64,000 nt of DNA from Candidatus Kuenenia stuttgartensis (lineage in GTDB: Bacteria; Planctomycetota; Planctomycetia; Gemmatales; Gemmataceae): positions 62,001 to 126,000 of the forward strand of contig CAMCLK010000001.1 in NCBI GenBank assembly GCA_945875585.1, read 5' to 3'. The notes under the pieces are model-generated. The model saw nothing but the letters and a program-made list of their open reading frames with translations, had not been told where the DNA came from and did no database searches. Made by a program: the position numbers and the translations under genes. Of the stretch, positions 25,575 through 35,200 are shown piece by piece. Each line of letters opens with the position of its first letter. Position 1 is the first letter of the stretch.

Positions 25575-27949
25575 ACGGTGTCAAACTCCTGTTCCAGCAG
25601 TGTCATCCATTCAGCCTCGACGCCGCGCGCCGGTGGTCGGGGAACATGCCGCGACTGCCAGTCACCACCGTCCCCTACTAGGGTAGATGCATACCGCTGA
25701 ACAATGGGTGCGATCTGGTTTTCCGGGCTGTTGGTTATTTCAGCGGAGCACGCGAGGTAACCGTGAACTATACCGTTGTAGGCTAGGGCGATGGTGGTTA
25801 AGTGGTTGGTGGTAGCTAATTGATGGGCAAGGTCGATGACCTTATCAGGAGTGGTTTTGAGAACAAGATCCGGACAACCATCGGGCTTAAGCCGTACTCC
25901 CGCCTCCACTGTCAGATTCAGTGCATGGGAGGCGGCAAGGTTTGCGAGGTGCTCCTCGTACACTTGCCACTCGGTATCTGGGCAATTCAATGAGATTCTC
26001 AATTGCGAAGTTTGGCTATCAGGCCTACAGATAACATCAATGGTGTCGAACCAGTGCTGCCAGCAGGTTGACAGGAGTTGCGCGGTAGCCTGCGCGACAG
26101 CATGGTGCTCTCCTGTCAGAAAGAAGATGCCATCGGTTCCGCAATCGGGCCGCAAGCGTATGACAAAATCGACCGGTTCCCCGAGCCTGCCATTAGAGTT
26201 GAGGAGGAAGCGTAGAAGGTCATAGCCGGTGGTGGATTTGGCAACACGTTCGCCGATGCGGATAACCTGCCCGCCGGGGAGTTTCCAGTTCATGCCAATA
26301 ATGTTGTCGCAATACGGGCCGAACCTGGATGAAGCAGGCGCGAAGCCGCTGGCAGACACTTGTTCGCATAGCGGAAGGCTGGCTGACAAAAGGAGTGGAA
26401 AATGCAAACCATGGGGTGCGCACATGGCTTGTAGTTCCGAGGCTGTGATGCTTGCTGGGGCACAGAGGGTTGCGTCGATCGGGTCGAAGTAAGCTTCGAA
26501 CTTCCGCGCTTGTTCGCTGGCCGGTTCTATTTTTGTACTATTGCCCGCTGATTGTCCGAAGCGCCTTGAGGCAAAGACCTTCAGTGGGTTCAACTGGTGG
26601 AGCGGATTGAAAATTCCGGGGATGGCCAATTGAAGCTTCAGCGCCGCTCCGCCAAAGACCAAAGGCATGTAGGCGGTCTTATCGTTACCGATGCCGTGCT
26701 CTCCTGAAAGTGCTCCTCCCACTTCAACCACACGCTGCATGAGCCTTTTGCTGATGGCCTCAACTTTTTCGATATCTCCCGGTTTGCGGGAATCGAAAAG
26801 GAAGTTGGGGTGGAGGTTTCCGTCGCCTGCATGAAAGACATTCACGGCAGGAAGTCCCGCGGCATCTGCCTCGTCGTACACCAGTTGGAGCATTTCAGCC
26901 AAAGCGCTTTTAGGAATGACCGTGTCTTGCACCAAAAAATCGGGACTGATCTGCCCCATGAGACCGCCGGCCACCTTGCGCGCCTTCCACAGCCCCTTGC
27001 GTGTGGTTTCGTCATCGCTGTATTCCACAGTCGAAGCACCCGCATGGTGTAAAAGGCTGGCGACAGCTTTTGCGCGGACATCGACCAGCACCGCCGGCCC
27101 ATCGATTTCGGTAACAATAAGGAAAGCATCCTTGGGGAGGCCAACAGCCATAGGACTGTTTTCCACCATGGCCACGCAGCGCGGGTCCATCAATTCGATG
27201 GCCACGGGAAAAGAGGCATGCAAGGCCAGGGCATGGATGGCTTTTTCCGCGGAGTGCAGGTCCGGGAATGTGGCGCGGTAGGTCCAGCATTTTTCAGGTC
27301 TGGGAAGGAGTCTGAGCCAAAAACGGGTGAAGGCTGCAAGGGTGCCTTCGGAACCCACCATCAAACGCTTCCAATCTTCGCGCCAATCGCCCCGGCCACC
27401 GGCAGGACCGCCCATGCGATGCACGGTACCGTCGAGGGTGACCGCCTCGAGGCCAAGCACATAATTGCTGGTCACCCCGTAGCGGAAGCAGTGAGCGCCA
27501 CCAGCATTCATGGCGACATTGCCGCCGAGCGTGCAGACCGGGCCGCTGGAAGGATCTGGAGGATAAAACAGGCCGTGGGGCAGCAACGCAGCATCGAGCT
27601 GGTTTAGAGAGACACTGCATTCCGCTTCGCACCAAAACGCATCTTTTTTGATGGTTCGGACAGCGCGGAGTGCGGATGTGTGGATCACGACACCGCCCTG
27701 GGCAGCCACCGGGCCACCTGAGAGGGAGGTACCAGCACCCCGTATGGTTACGGGCATGCCCATATTCCGCGATTCCTTGAGCAGCCGTACAAGCTCGTCG
27801 GCGTTGGCAGGAATAACCACGGCATCGGGCCGGAAGGTTTTGTACCCAAGGCCATCGGCATCGTAACCGGCAAGCTGGGCAGGCGCGGTGAGAACGCGAC
27901 CACGTGGCGCTGCCTGTTTCAAGCGTTGCAGCAAACCCGAGTCAATCAC
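25571..27949 (-). CDS. glcD: Glycolate oxidase GlcD-GlcE fusion
   Basis: 792 residues. Residues about 1-455 are a complete GlcD: an FAD-binding domain with VTIRGAGTSLSGGPVA and GGNVAMNAGGAHCFRYGV, then the FAD-oxidase C-terminal domain with NVFHAGDGNLHPNFLFD and SGEHGIGNDK. Residues about 480-792 resemble GlcE, the second FAD-domain subunit, notably DNIIGMNWKLPGGQVIRIGE followed by RVAKSTTGYDLLRFL. In E. coli these are separate proteins. The GlcE half lacks a full N-terminal FAD domain, so may be structural. Coupled to glcF by an ATGA overlap. The fused single polypeptide reads through without a break. Confidence 0.88.
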   Translation of the reverse strand: MIDSGLLQRLKQAAPRGRVLTAPAQLAGYDADGLGYKTFRPDAVVIPANADELVRLLKESRNMGMPVTIRGAGTSLSGGPVAAQGGVVIHTSALRAVRTIKKDAFWCEAECSVSLNQLDAALLPHGLFYPPDPSSGPVCTLGGNVAMNAGGAHCFRYGVTSNYVLGLEAVTLDGTVHRMGGPAGGRGDWREDWKRLMVGSEGTLAAFTRFWLRLLPRPEKCWTYRATFPDLHSAEKAIHALALHASFPVAIELMDPRCVAMVENSPMAVGLPKDAFLIVTEIDGPAVLVDVRAKAVASLLHHAGASTVEYSDDETTRKGLWKARKVAGGLMGQISPDFLVQDTVIPKSALAEMLQLVYDEADAAGLPAVNVFHAGDGNLHPNFLFDSRKPGDIEKVEAISKRLMQRVVEVGGALSGEHGIGNDKTAYMPLVFGGAALKLQLAIPGIFNPLHQLNPLKVFASRRFGQSAGNSTKIEPASEQARKFEAYFDPIDATLCAPASITASELQAMCAPHGLHFPLLLSASLPLCEQVSASGFAPASSRFGPYCDNIIGMNWKLPGGQVIRIGERVAKSTTGYDLLRFLLNSNGRLGEPVDFVIRLRPDCGTDGIFFLTGEHHAVAQATAQLLSTCWQHWFDTIDVICRPDSQTSQLRISLNCPDTEWQVYEEHLANLAASHALNLTVEAGVRLKPDGCPDLVLKTTPDKVIDLAHQLATTNHLTTIALAYNGIVHGYLACSAEITNSPENQIAPIVQRYASTLVGDGGDWQSRHVPRPPARGVEAEWMTLLEQEFDTV

Positions 27950-28302
27950 GTCGAGTCTCCGAAGGCTAGAGAGTCTTTCCAGACAGGTTGGGAGCGGATG
28001 GCGCCAGGTTCAAAATGCATGAATCTTCATTTCAACACAAACCCACCGGTTGCGACCAGCAGTTCGAGCAATAATACCAATCAATTTCATGTTTTTACCG
28101 ATTGCATGATCGCAAAGTAATACCCCGTACTATTGCGCGGGCTATAAGCACTGCATTTTTTGTGCGAATTGCAATGCGTGAGAATGTCTTCATGATTCCT
28201 TAATAATCTGCGAACCCAACTGCTAGCTAGTGCGTCTTACCAGTGGGAGGCACCTATGCCCCCGCCCATCTCCTCACCTCTCTCGTGTTGGGAGTCTCGC
28301 TC
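27950..28302. other. 353-bp gap between glcDE and the chitinase gene
   Basis: Divergent promoter region. Most short frames here lack ribosome sites and coding character. The AT-richer half (about 28060-28200) is where promoters for the chitinase gene or glcDE are most likely, but no box is clear enough to call. The last 60 bases before 28303 are an open upstream extension of the chitinase frame from GTG 28243. Confidence 0.4.
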
Positions 28303-31300
28303 ATGTCATTCGCTCAATGGCCGCGCGTTATCACGATTCAGGGAGACCGCACAAAAAGGTCCAACCTTCTTCGGCCCGCACTCGAACGGCTTGAAGGCCG
28401 CGAAGTGCCTGCCGGCATCAGCGTTGTGTATTCCACCACTCAAGACTGGGGCAGTGGATTTCAAGGAAGTGTGAGTATCAAAAATGAAACATCGGCGCCC
28501 GTCAACAACTGGAACCTCGAATTCGACTGGTCCGCCAATGTATCATCTATTTGGGATGCTAAAATTGCAAGTCGTCTGGGCAACCATTATGTGATTGCCA
28601 ATGCGGGATGGAACGGCAGCATCGGTGCGGGTGCCACGGTCACGTTTGGGTTGATTGGTGCCCCTGGAGCGGTTGCTGGCGCCAAGCCTACAGGTTTCAT
28701 CGTCAATGGCGCGCCACTTGATTCCAACCCTGTGCTGCCCGTAATTGCTGCCGGCGGCGCATCGGTGGTAGAGGGGAATACCGGCACATCGTCGTTGGTG
28801 TTCCCTGTTAGCCTTTCCGCCAAGTCAACCAGTGCTGTTACCGTTGCCTACAGGGTTGATGGCATCACAGCCACGGCTGGGCAAGATTTCACGGCCTCCA
28901 CAGGAACGGTTACTTTCGCGCCTGGCGAAACTTCAAAAACAGTGACTATTGCCGTTACCGGCGATAAGGTCCCCGAGTCTGATGAAACCGTGCGCCTGAC
29001 ACTCTCGGCGCCAACGGCTGCTACCCTAGGGACATCCACTGCCACAGGCACAATAGTCAACGACGACACAGCAGCCGGTACAGGCGATGTCCGTTTCGAA
29101 GTCACCAGTGATTGGGGCAGCGGGTACAACGGCAAAGTCACGCTGACCAATTCAGGCGCAACAGCCCTTACCGGCTGGAGGCTGTCCTTCGATTACGATG
29201 GCACCATCGGCTCTATTTGGGATGCCACCGTCATCAGCCACGTAGGCAACCGCTGGACGGTGGGAAGCGCCGGGTGGAACGACACCATTGCCACCGGCGC
29301 ATCGGTTTCGTTTGGATACGGCGGCGTGGCTGGTAAGACCATCCCGCGGCCGACCAATTTTGCATTGGCAGGAGGTTCAGTAGCCAATCCCACACCTGTC
29401 ACGCCACCAGCGCCGCCACCCGCCAACCTTGCTCCCACGGCAGTAGACGATTCTGCTGCTTACATGGCCGGTTCACCAGTGGTGGTGCAGCCACTTGCCA
29501 ACGATACAGACCCTGAACGCGACACTCTCTCTATCACTGCCGTGGGTAATGCCTCCGGCGGCGTGGCCAAGGCCAATGCCAATGGGTCCATCACCTACAC
29601 GCCCAATGCTGGATTTAAGGGAGCCGATAGCTTTACCTACACCATTGGCGATGGAAATGGTAATAGTGCCAAAGCAACGGTGCGCTTGAGCGTGATGGCG
29701 GAAGGGGTACGGCAGTGGCCCGGGCAGGTCTTTGCCCCCTATGTGGACATGACCCTGTGGCCCACCTACGACCTTGCCTCGGCGGCACGCAATCAGGGTA
29801 TCCGCCATTTCAACCTGGCTTTTGTTGTGGCGGCGGGTAATGGCGCGCCTTGCTGGGGCGGACAGTCCACTTACGGAATTGATGGTAGCGAATTCGACAC
29901 CAAACTCAGGGCGCAGGTACAGTCGGTTCGCGCGCTAGGTGGTGACGTCGCTGTCTCATTTGGTGGCGCCAATGGACAGGAACTGGCGGAGGTGCTGACC
30001 GATCCGGCTGCCCTGAAGGCCGCCTACGTGAAGGTGATCGATGCTTACGGCCTCACCCGTATCGATTTTGATATCGAAGGTGCCGGGGTCAACAATCGTG
30101 CCGCTATCGACCGCCGCAACAGTGTGGTGGCACAGATTCAGAACGAACGCGCCGCGGTAGGCAAGGCTTTAGAGGTTTGGTTTACCCTTCCCGTACTGCC
30201 CACAGGCCTGACGGCCGATGGACTTTATGTGGTCAACTCGGCCATCAAGGCGGGGGTTGGTCTGGGCGGTGTCAATATCATGGCCATGGATTACGGTTCC
30301 TATGCAGCCCCCAATCCGGATGGCCGCATGGGAGATTATGCCATTCAGGCAGCAACAAGCCTGCATGCGCAACTCAAGCAGGCCTTGCCTTCATATGCCG
30401 ATGCCAAACTATGGTCGATGGTGGGAGTCACTCCCATGATTGGCCGTAACGATGTCACCACCGAGGTATTCGACCAAACTGAAGCACGCGAGCTTGTGGC
30501 CTTTGCCAGCCAGAAGGGCATCAGCATGATTTCGATGTGGTCGCTGTCACGCGATCAGCAGAACCCCAAGGGGCTTATTCCCGGAGTTGAAACCAATTCT
30601 TCGAGCATTGTTCAGCAGCCTTTTGAATTCTCGAAGATATTTATGACTTTGGAATCGGCATCCACCCCACCGGCTCCTGTTCCTGCCCCGACTCCAACCG
30701 TTTCCATTGCCAAGGCCAGTGTGGTTGAAGGCAACACTGGAATGAAATCGCTCGATTTCGTGGTGTCCCTTTCCGCTGCCAGCAGCATGCCGGTATCGCT
30801 GACTGTGAACACAGCCAACGGCACGGCAACTGCCGGAACCGACTACCAAGCCTTGTCAGCAAGCACAATCACCATTGCCGCTGGTGCCACTACGGCGACA
30901 GTGTCGGTGCCTGTTATTGCCGATACCGTGGTGGAACCGGACGAAACACTAACAGTCACTATCTCAGCGGCCACAGGTGCGGCTATCGCCACGGCGTCCG
31001 CCACCGGCACTATCAGCAACGACGATGTCGCGCCGAATCCTGTTCCTGCCCCGGGTACTGGTAGCCAGAAGCGTGTGGTGGGGTATTTCACCGAATGGGG
31101 CATTTATGGCCGCAACTACACGGTGGCCGATTTGCCTGTGGACAAGCTCACCACCATCAATTACGCGTTCGCCAACATTTCTGATCAGGGCGAAGTGGCA
31201 GTCTACGATTCCTGGGCCGCTGTTGAAAAACCGTTCGGGTCGGACACCTGGAACACACCGCTTCGTGGCAATTACCACCAGTTGCAACTGCTGAAGCAGG

Positions 31301-32220
31301 CGCATCCGAATCTTGAAATATTAATTTCGATTGGTGGATGGACGCTGTCGGGCAAATTTTCAGACGTTGCCCTTACCGAGGCCTCGCGGGCCAAGTTTGC
31401 GGCCTCCTGTGTTCAATTCTGTAACAAATATGGATTTGATGGGGTGGATCTCGATTGGGAATACCCCGTCTCGGGTGGCTTGGAATCCAATACCTACCGG
31501 CCTGAGGATAAGCACAATTACACACTGCTTACCCAGGAAATCCGCCGCCAGTTCAACGCTGCTGATGCCTTGGATGGCAAACATCGACTCATTACTATCG
31601 CCGCCCCTGCCGGGTACGACAAGTTTGTCAATTATGAATTGGCAGCCATGAGCCAGTCACTCGACTGGATGAACATCATGACCTACGACTACCACGGCAG
31701 TTGGGAAAACACGACCAACCATCAGGCAGCGATTTATGGTAACCCGAACGATCAGTCGTCGCTGCGCGATACCTACACCGTTGCTTATACGGTAGATGCC
31801 TACCTTCGGGCCGGAGTAGCACCAGACAAACTGGTGCTTGGAGCGCCCATTTATGGTAGGTCATGGCGTGGCGTGGGGCCTACCAACAACGGGTTGTTCC
31901 AACCCGCGAGCGGTGCTGGTTCGGGTACTTGGGAAAACGGGTCTGTCGACTATGCCGATCTGCTCAACAAAACCAAAACCCAACCTTCGGTTTATTCGGT
32001 GCATTGGGACGAAGTGGCCCAAGTGCCTTATGTCTACGCACCTACAGTGGAAGGTGGATGGTTCAGCACCTTTGAAAATACTCGGTCGCTGGAAGCCAAA
32101 ATCGATTACTTGCTCAGCAAGGATCTGGGTGGATTGATGTTCTGGGAAGCATCAGGAGACGTGCGCGACTCCAACTCGCCGGATTCGCTCATTGGCACCG
32201 CTGCCCGCAGGCTGATGTAG
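28303..32220 (+). CDS. Multidomain chitinase with two GH18 catalytic domains, CBM2 and Calx-beta modules
   Basis: About 1305 residues from ATG 28303, preceded by GGGAG at eight bases. The first 40 residues hold the planctomycete motif LLRPALERLEGREVPA. Modules in order: CBM2-type (about 38-140, DWGSGFQGSVSI), Calx-beta (150-255), second CBM2-type (263-365, DWGSGYNGKVTL), cadherin/VCBS-like (378-465), GH18 (475-790, catalytic IDFDIEG, Glu near 592), second Calx-beta (800-908), GH18 (923-1305, DGVDLDWEYP, Glu near 1053). It should hydrolyse chitin outside the cell, binding it by CBM2. An in-frame GTG at 28243 is an alternative start. Monocistronic; a strong terminator follows at 32258. Confidence 0.88.
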   Translation: MSFAQWPRVITIQGDRTKRSNLLRPALERLEGREVPAGISVVYSTTQDWGSGFQGSVSIKNETSAPVNNWNLEFDWSANVSSIWDAKIASRLGNHYVIANAGWNGSIGAGATVTFGLIGAPGAVAGAKPTGFIVNGAPLDSNPVLPVIAAGGASVVEGNTGTSSLVFPVSLSAKSTSAVTVAYRVDGITATAGQDFTASTGTVTFAPGETSKTVTIAVTGDKVPESDETVRLTLSAPTAATLGTSTATGTIVNDDTAAGTGDVRFEVTSDWGSGYNGKVTLTNSGATALTGWRLSFDYDGTIGSIWDATVISHVGNRWTVGSAGWNDTIATGASVSFGYGGVAGKTIPRPTNFALAGGSVANPTPVTPPAPPPANLAPTAVDDSAAYMAGSPVVVQPLANDTDPERDTLSITAVGNASGGVAKANANGSITYTPNAGFKGADSFTYTIGDGNGNSAKATVRLSVMAEGVRQWPGQVFAPYVDMTLWPTYDLASAARNQGIRHFNLAFVVAAGNGAPCWGGQSTYGIDGSEFDTKLRAQVQSVRALGGDVAVSFGGANGQELAEVLTDPAALKAAYVKVIDAYGLTRIDFDIEGAGVNNRAAIDRRNSVVAQIQNERAAVGKALEVWFTLPVLPTGLTADGLYVVNSAIKAGVGLGGVNIMAMDYGSYAAPNPDGRMGDYAIQAATSLHAQLKQALPSYADAKLWSMVGVTPMIGRNDVTTEVFDQTEARELVAFASQKGISMISMWSLSRDQQNPKGLIPGVETNSSSIVQQPFEFSKIFMTLESASTPPAPVPAPTPTVSIAKASVVEGNTGMKSLDFVVSLSAASSMPVSLTVNTANGTATAGTDYQALSASTITIAAGATTATVSVPVIADTVVEPDETLTVTISAATGAAIATASATGTISNDDVAPNPVPAPGTGSQKRVVGYFTEWGIYGRNYTVADLPVDKLTTINYAFANISDQGEVAVYDSWAAVEKPFGSDTWNTPLRGNYHQLQLLKQAHPNLEILISIGGWTLSGKFSDVALTEASRAKFAASCVQFCNKYGFDGVDLDWEYPVSGGLESNTYRPEDKHNYTLLTQEIRRQFNAADALDGKHRLITIAAPAGYDKFVNYELAAMSQSLDWMNIMTYDYHGSWENTTNHQAAIYGNPNDQSSLRDTYTVAYTVDAYLRAGVAPDKLVLGAPIYGRSWRGVGPTNNGLFQPASGAGSGTWENGSVDYADLLNKTKTQPSVYSVHWDEVAQVPYVYAPTVEGGWFSTFENTRSLEAKIDYLLSKDLGGLMFWEASGDVRDSNSPDSLIGTAARRLM

Positions 32221-32257
32221 TTGCCATACGAACGCTTGATACGGGTACGATAATTTT

Positions 32258-32287
32258 AAGGTCCCCCGCGGAAACGGGGGACCTTTT
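32258..32287 (+). terminator. Rho-independent terminator of the chitinase gene
   Basis: Stem of about eleven base pairs (AAGGTCCCCCG with CGGGGGACCTT, loop CGGAAA), overlapping a TTTT run. It lies 38 bp after the stop codon and just before the stop of the convergent cytochrome gene, so may serve both directions (AAAA precedes it on the minus side only weakly). Confidence 0.85.
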
Positions 32288-32293
32288 GAATTT

Positions 32294-35200
32294 TCAGGAA
32301 CCTGAAACAGCTTTGCGCCGACGCTGGGATTTACTCCGGCGGAGCGTGTACCCTGCCCATGCGGGGTCGTTGCTGACACGCCAGATCTTACCATCGCGCA
32401 GATACAGCTTGTTCATTTCATCCAAATTGAAGGGGCGCGCTCCCAAACGGCCGAACACAGAAATCTGGTTGCCAGCTTCATCGACCGCACGATCGCGGTC
32501 GATCCCCTTGGCGATACAAACAGCATGGCCACCGAGCGCCAATTTGAAGTTGGAAACCAGCACCGGATGGGCACGCGGGCTGAAACCGTGCGAACCGGGA
32601 GTATCTGGCGTGGTCAGTTGGACTACGCGCAGGCCGTTTTTGCCATCGGCAATGTAAGCGAATTGGCTTGGGTAGGTGGCGCCCAGCTTCACATCGTGAG
32701 CGTCGTTGATCCGTCCATCGGCATCGTAAATCTGGTCTACCCGCATATCCTCCGGGTTTTGAATATCGAAGATGGCCAACCCTCTGTGCCCGGCAGCGGC
32801 ATACATGTATGTGCGCGCAGCGTACAGCGATTTGATTCCCGGGAATGGCATACTGGAAACGGGCTTGGGATGGGCAGGATCCGATAGATCCATGGTGACA
32901 ACACCATGCTCATCAGCGACAAATCCGTAACGGCCTTGGGTTGTCATGGCCTTTGGCCGGCCCACTCCCGGGCTGCCAAGTACCTGAGTCACCTTCGGTT
33001 TGGTTGGATCGGAAAGGTCGATCGTCACCAACCCGGCATCGCACCCAATGTGGGCATGCGTGCCATGGAAAGTGATGCTGTCCGCACCGGCCAGAACATT
33101 GTCCGGATTGAAGACCACGTCACGTTTGAGGAAGTTGTTGAGCGGGTCGCCATCGAGCAGCGTGCCGGCTGCCACCATGACAAGGCCTTCGTATTTGTCG
33201 GTGACATAAATATAGGCATACATCATGTGGACGGGAGTTTCCTTGTTCTCCGGGAAATGCTTGCGCGTGGGATCGGGGGCAATGGTTGTGGGCGCTGCCA
33301 CAGAAGTGGCGTAGCGGGTGCGAACAAAAAAGCGTTGGCCAATCGGTGAAACCGGCGCGGTGGAAGATCGCTCGGAAAAACCTTTGTGATCGGTGAATGC
33401 AATATCAAAGACACGCAGGCCCATTTCGCCACAGGCGGCGTACAGGTACTCTCCACGAGCCTGAAGCGATAAGATTTCAGATTTTTTGCCCGGGTTGAGG
33501 ATCGGCTCACTGATGTCATGCCCCGGATGCTCGAAGCCAACCTTCAGGAAACCCTTATTGCGTTCAACATGCTCCTTGTACTGCTCCGGGTAAGCAAGTC
33601 GGTGCAGGTTGCTTCCAATTACCGCCTGGGGTTCTTCACGTTCGGTAACAGGCACGGCATAGAAGCCGTGTCCGCCCGCGCCAACCCAGCAGTATTTGCC
33701 AATGAAGTTGGTGTAACCGGTGCCCAGCATCATCAATTGTGTGAGCAGGGCGTTGTTGTCGTTTTTCTCGGAGACATGGCATGACGTGCATTCCCGGCTG
33801 GCACGGCCCGAGAATGTATGAGGCACGTTGGTGGAGAATGCGATGCCACTCATGCCTTCGGCAGAGATCGTTTGCTGCTGGTAGTAAATGGATTCACGCG
33901 TACCGTTGTAACTGGTCACGTGGATGGCGCACGAAGATCGGGAGGGCCCGATTTTGTTGCCGGTGACATCACCATCGCGGGCCAGCATGAACACATCGTC
34001 GCGCAGCGTCTGCCAGTTGTAGGCCGTGTAGTTCTTGGAAACGATGCCCTCATTGTGAAGCTGGGGCATTTTGGTGTTTGCTTTTTGCGGCAGGTGGCAA
34101 CCGTAACATGTTGGGTTCCACGAACTGTGGCAGGCGATGCACGACATATTCTTATTGGAATGCGCGCAATTTTCCGCGCCATCGGCACCCTTGGCAAGTT
34201 CGCCCCAGACCATCTCTCCATTTTCCACGCGGACTGTTTTGGCAAGCGCGCTCTTGGCGTTATAATGCTCGCTTTTCACATCGATGGTGTCCTTGGTCTG
34301 CACCACTTCCCAGACAAGGTCACGTTCAACCATGCTGCGCTGATAAATGCGTCCGCCCCGGCGTTCGAAGCGCGGTTTTCCTGAAGGTGTGCGCAATGCG
34401 GTAAGATCCCGCCCATTTAGAGGATTTTTGGGATCTGGCGGTTGCACATCAGGGTTCGAGGTGTAGCTGGCTGGGCCAGACGTCCGCAATCGGGCCACCT
34501 CCGCCGAACTGCCATGGCAATCGATGCAGGCAATTTCAATGGCACCGCGCACTTCCATTTGCAACCGTGTGTTGCCATGCATGTCTTGCACGAAGTGGCA
34601 ATCGACGCAGTGCATCCCTTTTTCAACATGGATGTCCACCAGATGCATGGGCAGGCCGGCGCGTTTGTGGGCGTCTTCGGCATCGCGTTCCTTGCGCGAT
34701 TTTGCGAGGTAGGCGTTGTCTGGTTTTTCGGCATGGCGGACTTGCAGGTCGCGCACCACCTCGACTCCACGCTTGAGGTTCGGTCCAGAGACATCGGCAA
34801 CCGGGTTGCCGTTGTAGTCGATCATGTTTCCTTTGTGATCGCGGCGGAAAACGGCTCGGAAAACCCAGCCGTGGCTGTGGAAGTCGGCGAACTGTCCCTG
34901 ACGCATCTGGCCGTTGAGATCGGTGAGATTGGCAAGGAACTCGGGGTTAGACCACAGGCCGCGCTGGCCGCTTTCCTCAGGGTTGGCCATGCTGGCGCGA
35001 ACAACCTCCTGAGCGTTCTTTTTAGGTTGGCTTGGCGGATACATGAGATCGCCATCGGTCTCAAGGTCCCACCAGGTGTAACCCAAGTAGCTGTTCATGA
35101 CTGTTGTGCCCGGGTGAACGTGACACGTCATGCATTGGCTGGTGGGGATGGAGTTGCCTTTGGCAAAGCGGTGCTGGATCGGGTGCCCGGACTCTTCCTT

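Noticed and set aside
27926-28120. 64-codon plus-strand frame in the glcDE-chitinase gap
   Set aside because: Overlaps the glcDE start, no ribosome site, no recognisable similarity.
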